A stretch of 64,000 nucleotides of DNA, from assembly GCF_000185905.1 (NCBI RefSeq), contig NC_014923.1, positions 3,805,501 to 3,869,500 on the forward strand, read 5' to 3'. The first letter of the stretch is position 1, and the number at the start of each line of letters is the position of its first letter. The position numbers and the translations under genes are program-made. The notes beneath the pieces were generated by a model. The model worked only from the letters and a program-made list of their open reading frames with translations. It had not been told where the DNA came from and did no database searches. This stretch comes from Mesorhizobium ciceri biovar biserrulae WSM1271 (GTDB lineage Bacteria; Pseudomonadota; Alphaproteobacteria; Rhizobiales; Rhizobiaceae). Shown piece after piece: positions 46,543 to 56,704 of this stretch.

Positions 46543-47223
46543 TTGCGCATGCTTTTCTGGATAGCGAGCACCGTTGGACTGGCGATCGCCTATCTCTTCG
46601 GTTCCATGCCCACGGGTTATCTGGCGGGGAAGCTGCTCAAGGGCATCGATATCCGGGAGCATGGCTCCAAATCCACCGGGGCAACGAACGTTTTGCGGGT
46701 CTTGGGAAAATGGCCGGCGTTGGTGGTGTTGCTGGTGGATGTGCTGAAAGGTGCTGCGGCGATCGTCTTTGCCCGCTGGTTCTATCCCTGGTTCATCACG
46801 TTGCCGTTGGTTACGCCATCGACCCCGCTTGACCTGCAAGCCTGGGTGCCTTGGGCTGTTTGCCTGGCCGGAATTGCCGTGTTGTTGGGACATGGCCGTT
46901 CGATCTGGTTGAATTTCACAGGTGGCAAATCCGCTGCGACGGGGCTTGGCGTGTTGCTGGCTCTGTCTTGGCCGGTAGGTGTGGGGGCTGCGGCGGCTTT
47001 TGGTGCTGTGCTGGCTACGTCTCGGATAGTTTCCCTGAGTTCGATGGTAGCGGCGTTGACCGCGATCGCCCTCATCTGTGGCCTGGAGCAACCGTTGGCC
47101 TATCGGTTGCTGGTGATTGCGGGCAGCATCTACGTGGTTATGCGCCATCGTGCCAACATTCAGCGGCTGCTGGCTGGGACGGAGCCACACTTGGGGCAAA
47201 GCAGCCCGGAATCGAAAACGTAG
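46543..47223 (+). CDS. plsY: PlsY-family glycerol-3-phosphate acyltransferase, atypical
   Basis: A 226-residue membrane enzyme with five or more helices. The PlsY motifs are GSMPTGYLAGKLLKG, GSKSTGATNVLR, and GHGRSIW...GGKSAATGLG. It would acylate glycerol 3-phosphate with acyl-phosphate. The second motif has STGATN in place of the common NIGATN, a form I associate with cyanobacteria. The gene has at least 14 TTG leucine codons and many GCT and GGT codons, unlike its neighbours, which suggests horizontal gain. It starts three bases after ratA. Rhizobia usually have another plsY elsewhere; whether one exists cannot be seen here. Confidence 0.88.
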   Translation: MRMLFWIASTVGLAIAYLFGSMPTGYLAGKLLKGIDIREHGSKSTGATNVLRVLGKWPALVVLLVDVLKGAAAIVFARWFYPWFITLPLVTPSTPLDLQAWVPWAVCLAGIAVLLGHGRSIWLNFTGGKSAATGLGVLLALSWPVGVGAAAAFGAVLATSRIVSLSSMVAALTAIALICGLEQPLAYRLLVIAGSIYVVMRHRANIQRLLAGTEPHLGQSSPESKT

Positions 47224-47268
47224 CCGCAAATCCGGTTTTCGGGTCCGCCCGCCCAACGTTTTATAATC

Positions 47269-47751
47269 CTATCCGAGTGCTTGCAGGCCCAGTTCCAGCG
47301 CTTGCCGGACCGTTTCGCGACGGATGAAATCGCGGCCTTTGTCTGCAAAGAGTTGGTGCTCGGCGACAATCGGTCGGCCGTCCAGCGCAACCCCGAACCA
47401 GACCAGGCCGACCGGTTTTTCCGCGGAACCGCCGCCAGGCCCGGCGATCCCGGTAACCGCCAGGGTCAGCCCGGCGCGCGAACGGGTAAGCGCGCCTGTC
47501 GCCATTTCGATCGCGGTCTCGCGCGAAACCGCGCCATGCGCATCGAGCGTGGCGGCGGAAACGCCGAGCATGTCCATCTTGGCTTCGTTGGAATAGGTGA
47601 TGAAGCCGCGATCGACCACGGCGGACGAGCCGGCGATGTCGGTGAGTGCCGCGATGATCATGCCGCCGGTGCAGCTTTCCGCCGTTGCCAGCATGATGCC
47701 GCGTTTCTGGCTGGCTTGCAGCAAGGCATTTGCCAGGTCGCTGTTGGTCAT
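47269..47751 (-). CDS. CinA-C-type nicotinamide-nucleotide amidohydrolase (PncC)
   Basis: A 160-residue stand-alone CinA C-terminal domain: [27 protein letters not shown]-like [14 protein letters not shown], and [17 protein letters not shown]. Such proteins deamidate nicotinamide mononucleotide. It lacks the MoCF domain of full CinA, so competence functions are not implied. The ATG overlaps the ispDF stop by four bases, so the two are coupled. Convergent with plsY. Confidence 0.94.
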   Translation of the reverse strand: MTNSDLANALLQASQKRGIMLATAESCTGGMIIAALTDIAGSSAVVDRGFITYSNEAKMDMLGVSAATLDAHGAVSRETAIEMATGALTRSRAGLTLAVTGIAGPGGGSAEKPVGLVWFGVALDGRPIVAEHQLFADKGRDFIRRETVRQALELGLQALG

Positions 47752-48977
47752 TCCGGCACCTCGCCGGGAAACACCACGCTGGCAGTGGCGATCGCCGCAA
47801 TGCCTTCCTCGCGCCCGACGAAGCCGAGCTTCTCGTTGGTTGTCGCCTTGATCGAGATGCGATCCGCGGAAATTGCCAGCATCTGCGACAGGGCTGCCGT
47901 CATCGCCTCGCGGTGCGGGCCGACGCGCGGCGCTTCGCAGATCAACGTGATATCGGCATTGGCGATGCGGCCGCCGCGCTCGCGCACCAGCCCTGCCGCA
48001 TGCTCGACGAAGATCCGCGACGCAGCGCCTTTCCACTGCGGGTCGGACGGCGGAAAATGCGTACCGATGTCGCCGGCGCCGCAGGTCGCCAGCAACGCAT
48101 CGGTCAGAGCATGCAGACCGACATCGGCGTCGGAATGGCCGGACAGTTTCTTGTCGTGTGCAATGGCGACTCCACACAGTGTAACATGGTCGCCGGGCTC
48201 GAAAGCATGGACGTCGTAGCCATTGCCGGTCCGGATGTCGGGAAAGCGCACACGTTCGCCGGAAAGCCGCTGGTCCGCCATGGCAATATCCCGGGCCCAG
48301 GTGAGTTTGACATTATCCGGCGAGCCCGGAACGATCTTGACCGGAATATGCGCCCATTCGGCGATCGCGGCATCGTCGGTAAAATCCATTTTTCCCAGAT
48401 GATGGGCTTTCTCGTGCGCGGCAAGGATGGGCCAGAACGGAAAGCCCTGCGGCGTTTGCGCCGCGTGAAGACCGCTGCGCGAAACGGTTTCGCCAACCAC
48501 GCCGGAGGCCGACTCGCGCTTCAGCGTGTCGGCGACGGGCAAAGCGGGCAATGCGCCCTCGCGCTCGCCGATGGCGGCGATGGTGCGATCTATCAGGTCC
48601 GCATCGACAAACGGACGCACGGCATCGTGGATCAGAACCTGCCCCGGCGCGTGGTCTCTAAGGGCAAGCAGGCCGAGCCGGACGGATTCCTGCCTGGTCG
48701 CCCCGCCGATAACGGCGCTAACGCGCTCGGCGTTGGTGCCCGCCGCCTGCCGGAACAGTTCATGGTCGTCGGCATGAATGGCGACGACGATCTCGCTGGT
48801 CCGCGGGTGGGCCAGAAAAATGTCAAGCGTGTGTGCGATAACGGCAAAGCCGCCAATGTGTTGATATTGCTTCGGTCCGTTGGCCTGTCCGGCGCGCGCA
48901 CCACGGCCGGCCGCGACGATTACCACCGCGACCTTGCCATCCGCACTCGAAACGTGATTTTCACTTGCGTCAGTCAT
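47748..48977 (-). CDS. ispDF: Bifunctional IspD/IspF (MEP cytidylyltransferase / MECDP synthase)
   Basis: A 409-residue fusion usual in alphaproteobacteria. IspD (about 16-245): [14 protein letters not shown] and [10 protein letters not shown], then [10 protein letters not shown]. IspF (about 250-409): [27 protein letters not shown] and [16 protein letters not shown]. They perform the third and fifth steps of isoprenoid synthesis. The ATG at 48977 matches the start of IspD homology; a longer frame to 49121 lacks support. A palindromic repeat lies just upstream. The gene is divergent from dusB. Confidence 0.97.
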   Translation of the reverse strand: MTDASENHVSSADGKVAVVIVAAGRGARAGQANGPKQYQHIGGFAVIAHTLDIFLAHPRTSEIVVAIHADDHELFRQAAGTNAERVSAVIGGATRQESVRLGLLALRDHAPGQVLIHDAVRPFVDADLIDRTIAAIGEREGALPALPVADTLKRESASGVVGETVSRSGLHAAQTPQGFPFWPILAAHEKAHHLGKMDFTDDAAIAEWAHIPVKIVPGSPDNVKLTWARDIAMADQRLSGERVRFPDIRTGNGYDVHAFEPGDHVTLCGVAIAHDKKLSGHSDADVGLHALTDALLATCGAGDIGTHFPPSDPQWKGAASRIFVEHAAGLVRERGGRIANADITLICEAPRVGPHREAMTAALSQMLAISADRISIKATTNEKLGFVGREEGIAAIATASVVFPGEVPE

Positions 48978-48992
48978 TGCAGATTGGCTTAG

Positions 48993-49038
48993 CGCACGAT
49001 CCCGAAAAGTGTAATCGGTTTTCGGCAAAGATCGTGCG
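48993..49038. repeat. Palindromic intergenic repeat (copy 2 of 3)
   Basis: Arms CGCACGATC and GATCGTGCG flank the core CCGAAAAGTGTAATCGGTTT TCGG, which matches the core of the copy at 37903-37955 in inverted orientation. It is in the leader or promoter zone of ispDF, 16 bases upstream of that ATG. Confidence 0.7.
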
Positions 49039-49220
49039 TCAAATATGAATCCCAAAGCGTCCTTTGCGCGTCCCACGGGGCGCGCGGCGCTTTGGCCACA
49101 CCCAATCCCGAAGGCCAGCATTTTCCCAATTGCGCCTTAATGTGGCGTCATTCCGCGTTGCACATTGCGGCCGATATGGCTAGAGAATGTGCAACGAATG
49201 AAGATGCTTGGTTTTTGTGC

Positions 49221-50249
49221 ATGGTTAATTTGACCAAATTGGCCGCGCCGCTTAACGTCGGCGGCGTGAAACTCCGCAATCGCGTGTTCCTCGCGCCGAT
49301 GTCGGGCATTACGGACGAGCCGTTCCGGCAGCGTGCCCACGCGCATGGCGCGGGCCTGGTCGTGTCCGAAATGGTTGCCAGCGGCGAGCTCGCCAAGGGC
49401 AGGGCCGGTTTCAACCTGCGCATACGCCACTCCGGCCTGCCCGTCCATATGGTTCAGCTTGCAGGCCGCGAGGCGGTGCACATGGCCGAAGGTGCCAGAA
49501 TCGCCGCCGGCGAGGGCGCCGACATTATCGACATCAACATGGGATGCCCGGCCAAGAAGGTCACTGGCGGCTACGCTGGTTCGGCATTGATGCTGGATCT
49601 CGACCACGCACTGTCGCTGATCGACGCCGTCGTCGGCGCGGTCGAGGTGCCAGTGACGGTCAAGATGCGGCTTGGCTGGGACGAAGGCGCGCTCAACGCG
49701 CCGATGCTGGCGCGCCGCGCCGAGCAGGCCGGTGTCAGTATGGTGACCGTGCACGGCCGAACGCGCTGCCAGTTCTATCAGGGCAAGGCCGACTGGCGTG
49801 CCATCGCCCGCGTCAAGGAAACCGTGTCCATCCCGGTCGTCGCCAATGGTGACGTCTCTTCGCCGGCGGAAGCGGCCGACATTCTCGATCAATCGGGTGC
49901 CGACGCCGTGATGATTGGCCGTGCCCATTATGGCGCGCCTTGGATCGCAGGTGGCATTGCGGCCGCAGCGACAGGCGAAGCGACGCCAAATATTCCACAG
50001 AACCCGACGGCGCTCGCCGACTACATCGTGGCCCACTATGAGGATATGCTGGCGCTCTACGGCGCCGAAAGCGGCCTGCGCCAGGCGCGCAAGCATCTTG
50101 GCTGGTATCTTGATCGGCATGCCGGCGGCGTCGCCGACGACAGCCGAAAGGCCATACTGACCGCATTCGAGCCCGCGCGCGTCATTGCCTTGCTGCGCGA
50201 TGTGTTTTCGCGCGATCCGCAACCTTTGACCCTGCGGAGTGCCGCATGA
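49221..50249 (+). CDS. dusB: tRNA-dihydrouridine synthase (DusB/NifR3 family)
   Basis: A 342-residue flavoenzyme: [17 protein letters not shown] at the start, [16 protein letters not shown] with the catalytic Cys, and [18 protein letters not shown]. It reduces uridines in tRNA. It was first named nifR3 in Rhodobacter because it precedes ntrBC, and the same order is seen here: dusB overlaps ntrB in ATGA. I use the ATG at 49221; the frame stays open upstream (from 49092), and the ribosome-binding site is weak, so the start is uncertain. It is likely the first gene of a dusB-ntrBC operon. Confidence 0.94.
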   Translation: MVNLTKLAAPLNVGGVKLRNRVFLAPMSGITDEPFRQRAHAHGAGLVVSEMVASGELAKGRAGFNLRIRHSGLPVHMVQLAGREAVHMAEGARIAAGEGADIIDINMGCPAKKVTGGYAGSALMLDLDHALSLIDAVVGAVEVPVTVKMRLGWDEGALNAPMLARRAEQAGVSMVTVHGRTRCQFYQGKADWRAIARVKETVSIPVVANGDVSSPAEAADILDQSGADAVMIGRAHYGAPWIAGGIAAAATGEATPNIPQNPTALADYIVAHYEDMLALYGAESGLRQARKHLGWYLDRHAGGVADDSRKAILTAFEPARVIALLRDVFSRDPQPLTLRSAA

Positions 50250-51388
50250 ACGCCGCCGCCGGCCAAGGCGCTGAAATGGCGGATGCCGCCCAGATCGTGC
50301 TCAACACCATCCGCCGCCCGGTGATCATGATCAGCGAGGAAGGCTTCATCACCTTTGCCAACGCCGACGCGGAGGACTTCTTTCGTTCAAGCGCGACCAT
50401 GCTCGCCCGCAACACGTTGTCAAAACTCATTCCCTTCGGCAGCCCGCTGCTGACGCTGGTCGACCAGGTGCGCGAGCGCCTGGCACCGGTCAACGAGTAT
50501 CGCGTCGACGTGTCGTCGCCGCGTCTCGGCATCGAGAAGGTCGTCGATCTCTATGTCGCGCCGGTACCGGAATTTCCGGGCTCGGTGGTGGTTATGTTCC
50601 AGGAACGGTCGATGGCCGACAAGATCGACCGGCAGATGACGCATCGGGGCGCAGCGCGCTCGGTCACCGGCCTGGCCGCGATGCTTGCCCATGAGATCAA
50701 GAACCCGCTCTCCGGCATCCGCGGCGCTGCCCAGTTGCTGGAACTGTCGGCTTCCGACGAAGACCGTGCGCTGACGCGGCTGATCACCGACGAGACCGAC
50801 CGCATCGTGTCGCTGGTCGATCGCATGGAGGTGTTTTCCGACGAGCGGCCGATCGACCGCTACCCCGTCAACATCCATGTCGTGCTCGACCATGTGAAGG
50901 CCATTGCCAAGAACGGTTTTGCCAAGAGAATCAAGATATTGGAGGACTATGATCCTTCGTTGCCTCCGGTGTTTGCCAACCGCGACCAGTTGATCCAGGT
51001 GTTCCTCAACCTGGTCAAGAACGCCGCCGAGGCGATCGGCAGTGACCCGCAGGGCGAGATCGTGCTGTCGACCGCCTTCCGGCCAGGCATCCGTGTTTCC
51101 GTTCCGGGCACGCAGGACCGCGTGTCGCTGCCGCTGGAGTTCTGCGTGCGCGACAATGGCTCCGGCGTCTCGGAAGATATCCTGCCGATCCTGTTCGACC
51201 CGTTCATCACCACCAAGCCGAACGGCTCGGGGCTGGGGCTGGCGCTGGTCGCCAAAATCGTCGGCGAACATGGCGGCATCATCGAATGCGAATCGACGCC
51301 GCGCGGGACCACATTCCGCATCCTGATGCCGGCCTGGAAAGAAGCGCCATACGGCGCCGATGAAGACGGTGAAGGAGACCGCAAATGA
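50246..51388 (+). CDS. ntrB: Nitrogen regulation sensor kinase NtrB (NRII)
   Basis: A 380-residue cytoplasmic histidine kinase. An N-terminal PAS domain (about 15-115) has [12 protein letters not shown], the phospho-acceptor H box is [15 protein letters not shown] near residue 150, and the ATPase has [14 protein letters not shown] (N box) and [16 protein letters not shown] (G2). It phosphorylates or dephosphorylates NtrC depending on PII. The ATGA overlaps on both sides (dusB, ntrC) show a coupled operon. No membrane segments, as expected for NtrB. Confidence 0.97.
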   Translation: MNAAAGQGAEMADAAQIVLNTIRRPVIMISEEGFITFANADAEDFFRSSATMLARNTLSKLIPFGSPLLTLVDQVRERLAPVNEYRVDVSSPRLGIEKVVDLYVAPVPEFPGSVVVMFQERSMADKIDRQMTHRGAARSVTGLAAMLAHEIKNPLSGIRGAAQLLELSASDEDRALTRLITDETDRIVSLVDRMEVFSDERPIDRYPVNIHVVLDHVKAIAKNGFAKRIKILEDYDPSLPPVFANRDQLIQVFLNLVKNAAEAIGSDPQGEIVLSTAFRPGIRVSVPGTQDRVSLPLEFCVRDNGSGVSEDILPILFDPFITTKPNGSGLGLALVAKIVGEHGGIIECESTPRGTTFRILMPAWKEAPYGADEDGEGDRK

Positions 51389-52845
51389 CCGTTCGCGGCA
51401 ATATTCTCGTCGCCGACGACGATGCGGCGATCCGCACTGTCCTCAACCAGGCGCTTTCGCGCGTCGGCCACGAGGTGCGCGTCACCTCCAATGCTTCGAC
51501 TTTGTGGCGCTGGGTGGCGGCGGGCGAGGGCGATCTGGTCATCACCGATGTGGTGATGCCGGACGAGAACGCCTTCGACATGCTGCCGCGCATCAAGAAG
51601 GCGAGGCCGGAACTGCCGGTCATCGTCATGAGCGCCCAGAACACCTTCATGACGGCGATCCGCGCGTCTGAAACCGGCGCCTATGAGTATCTGCCCAAGC
51701 CGTTCGACCTGACCGAACTGCTCAACATCGTCAACCGGGCGCTTTCCGAGCCGCGACGGCCGAAGATCGATGCGCGGCCGGAAGAGCAGCCCGATGCAAT
51801 GCCGCTGGTCGGCCGTTCGGCCGCCATGCAGGACATCTACCGTATGCTGGCGCGCATGATGCAGACCGACCTGACGGTGATGATCTCGGGCGAATCCGGC
51901 ACCGGCAAGGAACTGGTGGCGCGCGCGCTGCATGAATATGGCCGCCGCCGTGGCGGCCCGTTTGTCGCCATCAACATGGCGGCGATCCCGCGCGACCTGA
52001 TCGAATCGGAACTGTTCGGTCACGAGAAGGGCGCCTTCACCGGCGCGCAGAATCGCTCGACCGGACGCTTCGAGCAGGCTGAAGGCGGCACGCTGTTCCT
52101 CGATGAAATCGGCGACATGCCGATGGAGGCGCAGACCCGCCTGCTGCGCGTGCTCCAACAGGGCGAATACACGACGGTTGGCGGACGCACGCCGATCAAG
52201 ACCGACGTGCGCATCGTCGCCGCCACCAACAAGGATCTGCGCACCCTGATCAACCAGGGGCTTTTTCGCGAGGATCTGTTCTATCGCCTCAACGTGGTGC
52301 CGCTCCGGCTGCCCGCGCTGCGTGAGCGCTCCGAGGATGTGCCCGACCTTGTCCGCCACTTCTTCAAGCTCGGCGAAATGGAAGGCCTGCAGACCAAGCG
52401 CATTTCTTCCGGCGGCATCGAGTTGATGAAGCGCTATCCCTGGCCGGGCAATGTACGCGAACTGGAAAACCTGGTTCGCAGGCTCGCCGCGCTCTATTCG
52501 CAGGACGAGATTTCCGCCGAGGTCATTGAGGCCGAGCTCAAGACCGGCGAACGTCCCGTGGTGCCGGGTGGCGGCAACCTCATTCCCGACGATTTGTCGA
52601 TCGGTCAGGCGGTCGAGCACTTCCTGCAACGCTATTTCGCCTCGTTTGCCGGCGATTTGCCACCTGCCGGGCTTTATCAACGCATCCTGTCCGAGGTCGA
52701 GTTTCCACTCGTCCTGGCCTCGATGACGGCAACCCGCGGCAACCAGATCAAGGCCGCGGAACTGCTTGGCTTGAACCGCAACACGCTGCGCAAGAAGATT
52801 CGCGAACTCGGCGTCAACGTCTACAAATCGTCGCGGCAGGGCTGA
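51385..52845 (+). CDS. ntrC: Nitrogen regulation response regulator NtrC (NRI)
   Basis: A 486-residue sigma-54 activator: receiver domain (1-120, with phospho-Asp in [15 protein letters not shown]), AAA+ domain (about 145-380) with GESGTGKE Walker [10 protein letters not shown] (the sigma-54-contacting GAFTGA loop) and [11 protein letters not shown]alker B, and a C-terminal Fis-type HTH ([19 protein letters not shown]). It activates sigma-54 promoters when phosphorylated; the glnII and glnB promoters in this window are natural targets. It overlaps ntrB. The 111-base gap before ntrY may hold a separate ntrYX promoter. Confidence 0.98.
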   Translation: MTVRGNILVADDDAAIRTVLNQALSRVGHEVRVTSNASTLWRWVAAGEGDLVITDVVMPDENAFDMLPRIKKARPELPVIVMSAQNTFMTAIRASETGAYEYLPKPFDLTELLNIVNRALSEPRRPKIDARPEEQPDAMPLVGRSAAMQDIYRMLARMMQTDLTVMISGESGTGKELVARALHEYGRRRGGPFVAINMAAIPRDLIESELFGHEKGAFTGAQNRSTGRFEQAEGGTLFLDEIGDMPMEAQTRLLRVLQQGEYTTVGGRTPIKTDVRIVAATNKDLRTLINQGLFREDLFYRLNVVPLRLPALRERSEDVPDLVRHFFKLGEMEGLQTKRISSGGIELMKRYPWPGNVRELENLVRRLAALYSQDEISAEVIEAELKTGERPVVPGGGNLIPDDLSIGQAVEHFLQRYFASFAGDLPPAGLYQRILSEVEFPLVLASMTATRGNQIKAAELLGLNRNTLRKKIRELGVNVYKSSRQG

Positions 52846-52956
52846 GCCCTGATCTGAGCCCGCGCTCTTTTCAGGGGATCGGCTCGCGAAAGATTTCCGT
52901 CTCGGTCACACTTGTTGCATAATCGCCACAATGCGTTGCATACATCCGACGCAATC

Positions 52957-55260
52957 ATGGCACTAGACGGCGACATGGCCCCGCAGGCACCGACCACAAA
53001 CCAACCGCTTTTCAGCGAACCCGGCGCTCGTGACGGGCGCCGGCTGCTTGCGCTGCCAGGCGTGATCGCGGTCGTCGGCGCGCTGATGACGGCGGCGATC
53101 TCGTTCACCATCCTCGTTGGCGCCACGCCGATCACACCGAACGAGTCGACGACGCTGGCGTTGATTGCCCTCAACGCGGCTTTCGTCCTGATTCTTATCG
53201 CGCTGGTCGGGCGTGAGGTGCACCGCATCCTGATGGCGCGCCGGCATGGCAAGGCCGCTTCGCGGCTGCATGTGCGCATTGTCGCCATGTTCGCCCTGGT
53301 TGCCGCCATTCCGGCCATCATGGTGGCCATCATCGCGTCGATCACGCTCGACATCGGCCTCGACCGCTGGTTCGAGATCCGCACCAAGACGATCGTCAAT
53401 TCGTCGCTGTCGATCGCCGACGCCTATGTTCAGGAAAATGCCCGCAACCTGCAGGGTACGACACTGTCCATGGCCTATGATCTCGATGCGTCACGCACAC
53501 TCTACGGTCTTGATCGTACCGGCTTTCTCGACCTGATGAACAAGGAAGCCGTGGGCCGTTCGCTGGCTCATGCGGCGCTGATCAAACCTGACGGCTCTTT
53601 CGTCATGAGCGCCAAGACCGACACGGATTTTGCCATGCCTGAGCCGCCGGAAGGCGCCGTGGCCAGCGCTGCCGACGGCAAGCCGGTGCTGATCGAGCCG
53701 AAAACGCGCAACATCATGGGCGCCATCGTCAAGCTGCGCGAGATCGAAGGGCTATATCTCTATACCATTCGCCTCGTCGATCCCGAGGTCATCAAGGCGC
53801 GGCAGATCGTCAGGTCCAACACCGACGAATATCGGGGGCTGGAAGACAACCGCCGCACCTCGCAGGTGGCGTTCGCGCTGCCCTATCTTTCGCTGACGCT
53901 CATCATCATCCTGTCCGCGATCTGGACCGGCATTGCGGTCGCCGACCGTCTGGTGCGGCCCATTCGCCAGCTCATCGGCGCCGCCGACGAAGTGGCGACC
54001 GGCAATCTCGACGTCGCGGTTCCGGTCAGGCCCTCGGACGGCGATGTCGCCTCGCTCGGCGATACGTTCAACAAAATGCTTCTCGAACTGAAATCGCAGC
54101 GCAACGAGATCCTGTCGGCCAAGGACCTGATCGACGAGAGGCGACGCTTCTCCGAAGCCGTGCTTGCCGGCGTTACCGCCGGCGTCATCGGCGTCGATCC
54201 CTACGGCATCGTCACCATCGTCAATCGTTCGGCCGAGGCGATGCTGGCCATATCCGCCAGCGCAGCCCTTGGGCAGAACCTTTCCGCCGTGCTGCCGCAT
54301 GTCGGCCGCGTCTTCGAAATCGGCCGCAAGTCCGGCAAACCCGTCTATCGCGAGCAGGTGACCTTCTACCGCGCCGGCGCCGAGCGGACCTTCAACGTTC
54401 AGATCACCATCGAGGCCGGCGATGACGGCTCGGAGGAAAAGTCCTATGTCGTGACGGTTGACGACATCACCGACCTGGTCCAGGCGCAGCGCTCGTCGGC
54501 CTGGGCGGATGTGGCGCGGCGTATCGCCCACGAGATCAAGAACCCGCTGACGCCGATCCAGCTCTCGGCCGAACGCATCAAGCGCCGCTATGGCAAGGTG
54601 ATTACCGAGGACCGCGAGGTTTTCGACCAGTGCACCGACACCATCATCCGGCAGGTCGAGGATATCGGCCGTATGGTCGACGAATTCTCGGCGTTCGCGC
54701 GCATGCCGAAGCCCGAGATGAAGGCCATAGATCTGCGCGAATCGCTGCGCGAGGCCTCGTTCCTGGTCGAGGTCAGCCGCGCCGACATCACTTTCGAGCG
54801 GATCTTCGGCAGCGAGCCGCTGAAGGGCACGTTCGACAGCCGGCTGATGGCGCAGGCTTTCGGCAATGTGATCAAGAACGCCGCCGAGGCAATCGACGGA
54901 TTGGAACAGAAGGATGGTTCGCACGGCATAATCCGGATTCAGGCCGGGCGCCAGAATGGTGTGATTCGAATCGACGTCATCGACAATGGCAAAGGCCTGC
55001 CGCGCGAGAATCGCCAACGGCTGCTCGAGCCCTACATGACCACACGCGAGAAGGGCACCGGACTTGGCCTCGCTATCGTCAAGAAGATCGTGGAGGACCA
55101 TGGTGGCAGGCTGGAACTACACGATGCTCCTGCGGACTTCCACGATGGGCGCGGCGCGATGATCAGCATCATCCTGCCGCCTGCGGCCGCAACGGCTCCG
55201 CGCGGCGAAAGCAGGGCGGAAAACGAAAGAGAAACTGAAAAGGTCGGTAATGGCGTCTGA
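52957..55260 (+). CDS. ntrY: Membrane sensor kinase NtrY
   Basis: A 767-residue histidine kinase. Membrane helices lie at about 35-60, 70-90, 110-135 and 300-325, with a periplasmic region between the last two; a HAMP domain follows (RPIRQLIGAADEVATGNLDV), then PAS (about 400-500), H box [15 protein letters not shown], and ATPase with GTGLGLAIVKKIVEDHGG. NtrY and NtrX form a second nitrogen/redox pair, linked in alphaproteobacteria to envelope and microaerobic control. The ATG at 52957 is chosen; a longer frame begins at 52912. It overlaps ntrX by 11 bases. Confidence 0.96.
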   Translation: MALDGDMAPQAPTTNQPLFSEPGARDGRRLLALPGVIAVVGALMTAAISFTILVGATPITPNESTTLALIALNAAFVLILIALVGREVHRILMARRHGKAASRLHVRIVAMFALVAAIPAIMVAIIASITLDIGLDRWFEIRTKTIVNSSLSIADAYVQENARNLQGTTLSMAYDLDASRTLYGLDRTGFLDLMNKEAVGRSLAHAALIKPDGSFVMSAKTDTDFAMPEPPEGAVASAADGKPVLIEPKTRNIMGAIVKLREIEGLYLYTIRLVDPEVIKARQIVRSNTDEYRGLEDNRRTSQVAFALPYLSLTLIIILSAIWTGIAVADRLVRPIRQLIGAADEVATGNLDVAVPVRPSDGDVASLGDTFNKMLLELKSQRNEILSAKDLIDERRRFSEAVLAGVTAGVIGVDPYGIVTIVNRSAEAMLAISASAALGQNLSAVLPHVGRVFEIGRKSGKPVYREQVTFYRAGAERTFNVQITIEAGDDGSEEKSYVVTVDDITDLVQAQRSSAWADVARRIAHEIKNPLTPIQLSAERIKRRYGKVITEDREVFDQCTDTIIRQVEDIGRMVDEFSAFARMPKPEMKAIDLRESLREASFLVEVSRADITFERIFGSEPLKGTFDSRLMAQAFGNVIKNAAEAIDGLEQKDGSHGIIRIQAGRQNGVIRIDVIDNGKGLPRENRQRLLEPYMTTREKGTGLGLAIVKKIVEDHGGRLELHDAPADFHDGRGAMISIILPPAAATAPRGESRAENERETEKVGNGV

Positions 55261-56611
55261 TATTCTCATCGTCGATGACGAGGAAGACATCCGTGAACTC
55301 GTCGCGGGCATACTGAGCGACGAAGGTCACGAAACCCGCACCGCATTCGATGCCGACAGTGCGCTCGCTGCTATAGCTGATCGCGCGCCGCGGCTGATTT
55401 TCCTCGACATCTGGCTGCAGGGCTCGCGTCTCGACGGGCTGGCGCTGCTCGACGAGATCAAGACGATGCATCCGACCTTGCCGGTGGTGATGATTTCCGG
55501 CCACGGTAACATCGAAACGGCGGTCTCCGCCATCCGTCGCGGCGCCTATGACTTCATCGAAAAACCGTTCAAGGCCGACAGGCTGATCCTTATTGCCGAA
55601 CGTGCGCTCGAGACCTCGAAATTGCGGCGCGAGGTTTCCGACCTCAAGCTGCGCAGCGGTGAAACCTTCGATCTGATCGGCATGTCGTCGGCGATGAGCC
55701 AGTTGCGTCAGACCATCGAACGCGTCGCGCCGACCAACAGCCGCGTGATGATCATCGGCCCGTCTGGCTCGGGCAAGGAACTGGCCGCGCGCGCCATCCA
55801 CACGCTGTCGGCGCGCAAGGGCGCGCCTTTCGTGACGCTGAGCGCCGCCAACATCACGCCCGAGCGTATGGAGATCGAACTGTTCGGCACCGAATCGAAT
55901 GGCGTCGAGCGCAAGGTCGGCGCGCTCGAGGAGGCCCATCGCGGCATCCTCTACATCGACGAGGTGGCCGACATGCCGCGCGAGACGCAGAACAAGATCC
56001 TGCGCGTGCTGGTCGAACAACAGTTCGAGCGGGTAGGGGGAACCAAGCGGGTCAAGGTCGATGTCCGCATCATCTCCTCGACCTCGCAGAACCTCGAAGC
56101 GATGATTGCCGACGGTCGTTTCCGCGAGGATCTTTACCATCGCCTGGCGGTGGTTCCGGTCATCGTCCCGGGACTGGCCGAGCGGCGAGAGGATATTCCC
56201 TACCTCGTCGACAACTTCATGAAGCAGATCGCCCGCCAGGCCGGCATCAAGCCGCGCCGTATCGGCGACGACGCGCTGGCCGTTCTGCAGGCTCACAACT
56301 GGCCAGGCAACGTTCGCCAGCTGCGCAACAATGTCGAGCGCCTGATGATCCTGGCGCGCGGCGACGACGTCGATGCGCCGATCACCGCTGATCTGTTGCC
56401 GGCCGAGATCGGCGATGTCATGCCGCGCACCCCGAATCAATCCGACCAACACATCATGGCGCTGCCGCTCCGCGAAGCGCGTGAGCAGTTCGAGAAGGAT
56501 TACCTGATCGCCCAGATCAACCGGTTCGGCGGCAACATCTCGAAGACCGCCGAGTTCATCGGCATGGAGCGCTCCGCTCTGCATCGCAAGCTGAAGTCCC
56601 TGGGCGTCTGA
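55250..56611 (+). CDS. ntrX: Response regulator NtrX without a GAFTGA motif
   Basis: A 453-residue NtrC-like regulator: receiver domain (1-120, ILIVDDEEDIRELVAGIL), AAA+ domain (about 140-370) with GPSGSGKE Walker A and ILYIDEVADMP Walker B, and Fis-type HTH (TAEFIGMERSALHRKLKSLG). Where GAFTGA should be, it reads FGTESNGVERKVGALEEA, so it very likely does not activate sigma-54. This loss is known in alphaproteobacterial NtrX, which instead binds DNA with sigma-70 promoters. It overlaps ntrY. Confidence 0.97.
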   Translation: MASDILIVDDEEDIRELVAGILSDEGHETRTAFDADSALAAIADRAPRLIFLDIWLQGSRLDGLALLDEIKTMHPTLPVVMISGHGNIETAVSAIRRGAYDFIEKPFKADRLILIAERALETSKLRREVSDLKLRSGETFDLIGMSSAMSQLRQTIERVAPTNSRVMIIGPSGSGKELAARAIHTLSARKGAPFVTLSAANITPERMEIELFGTESNGVERKVGALEEAHRGILYIDEVADMPRETQNKILRVLVEQQFERVGGTKRVKVDVRIISSTSQNLEAMIADGRFREDLYHRLAVVPVIVPGLAERREDIPYLVDNFMKQIARQAGIKPRRIGDDALAVLQAHNWPGNVRQLRNNVERLMILARGDDVDAPITADLLPAEIGDVMPRTPNQSDQHIMALPLREAREQFEKDYLIAQINRFGGNISKTAEFIGMERSALHRKLKSLGV

Positions 56612-56704
56612 GCGCGTCCAGCCGCCGCCGTGGTCCAACCATTTGCCGGTTACGCCCGCGGTGGAATCGCATAAGAAAGCCCGAGAATTTCTGAGGGGTC
56701 GCCA

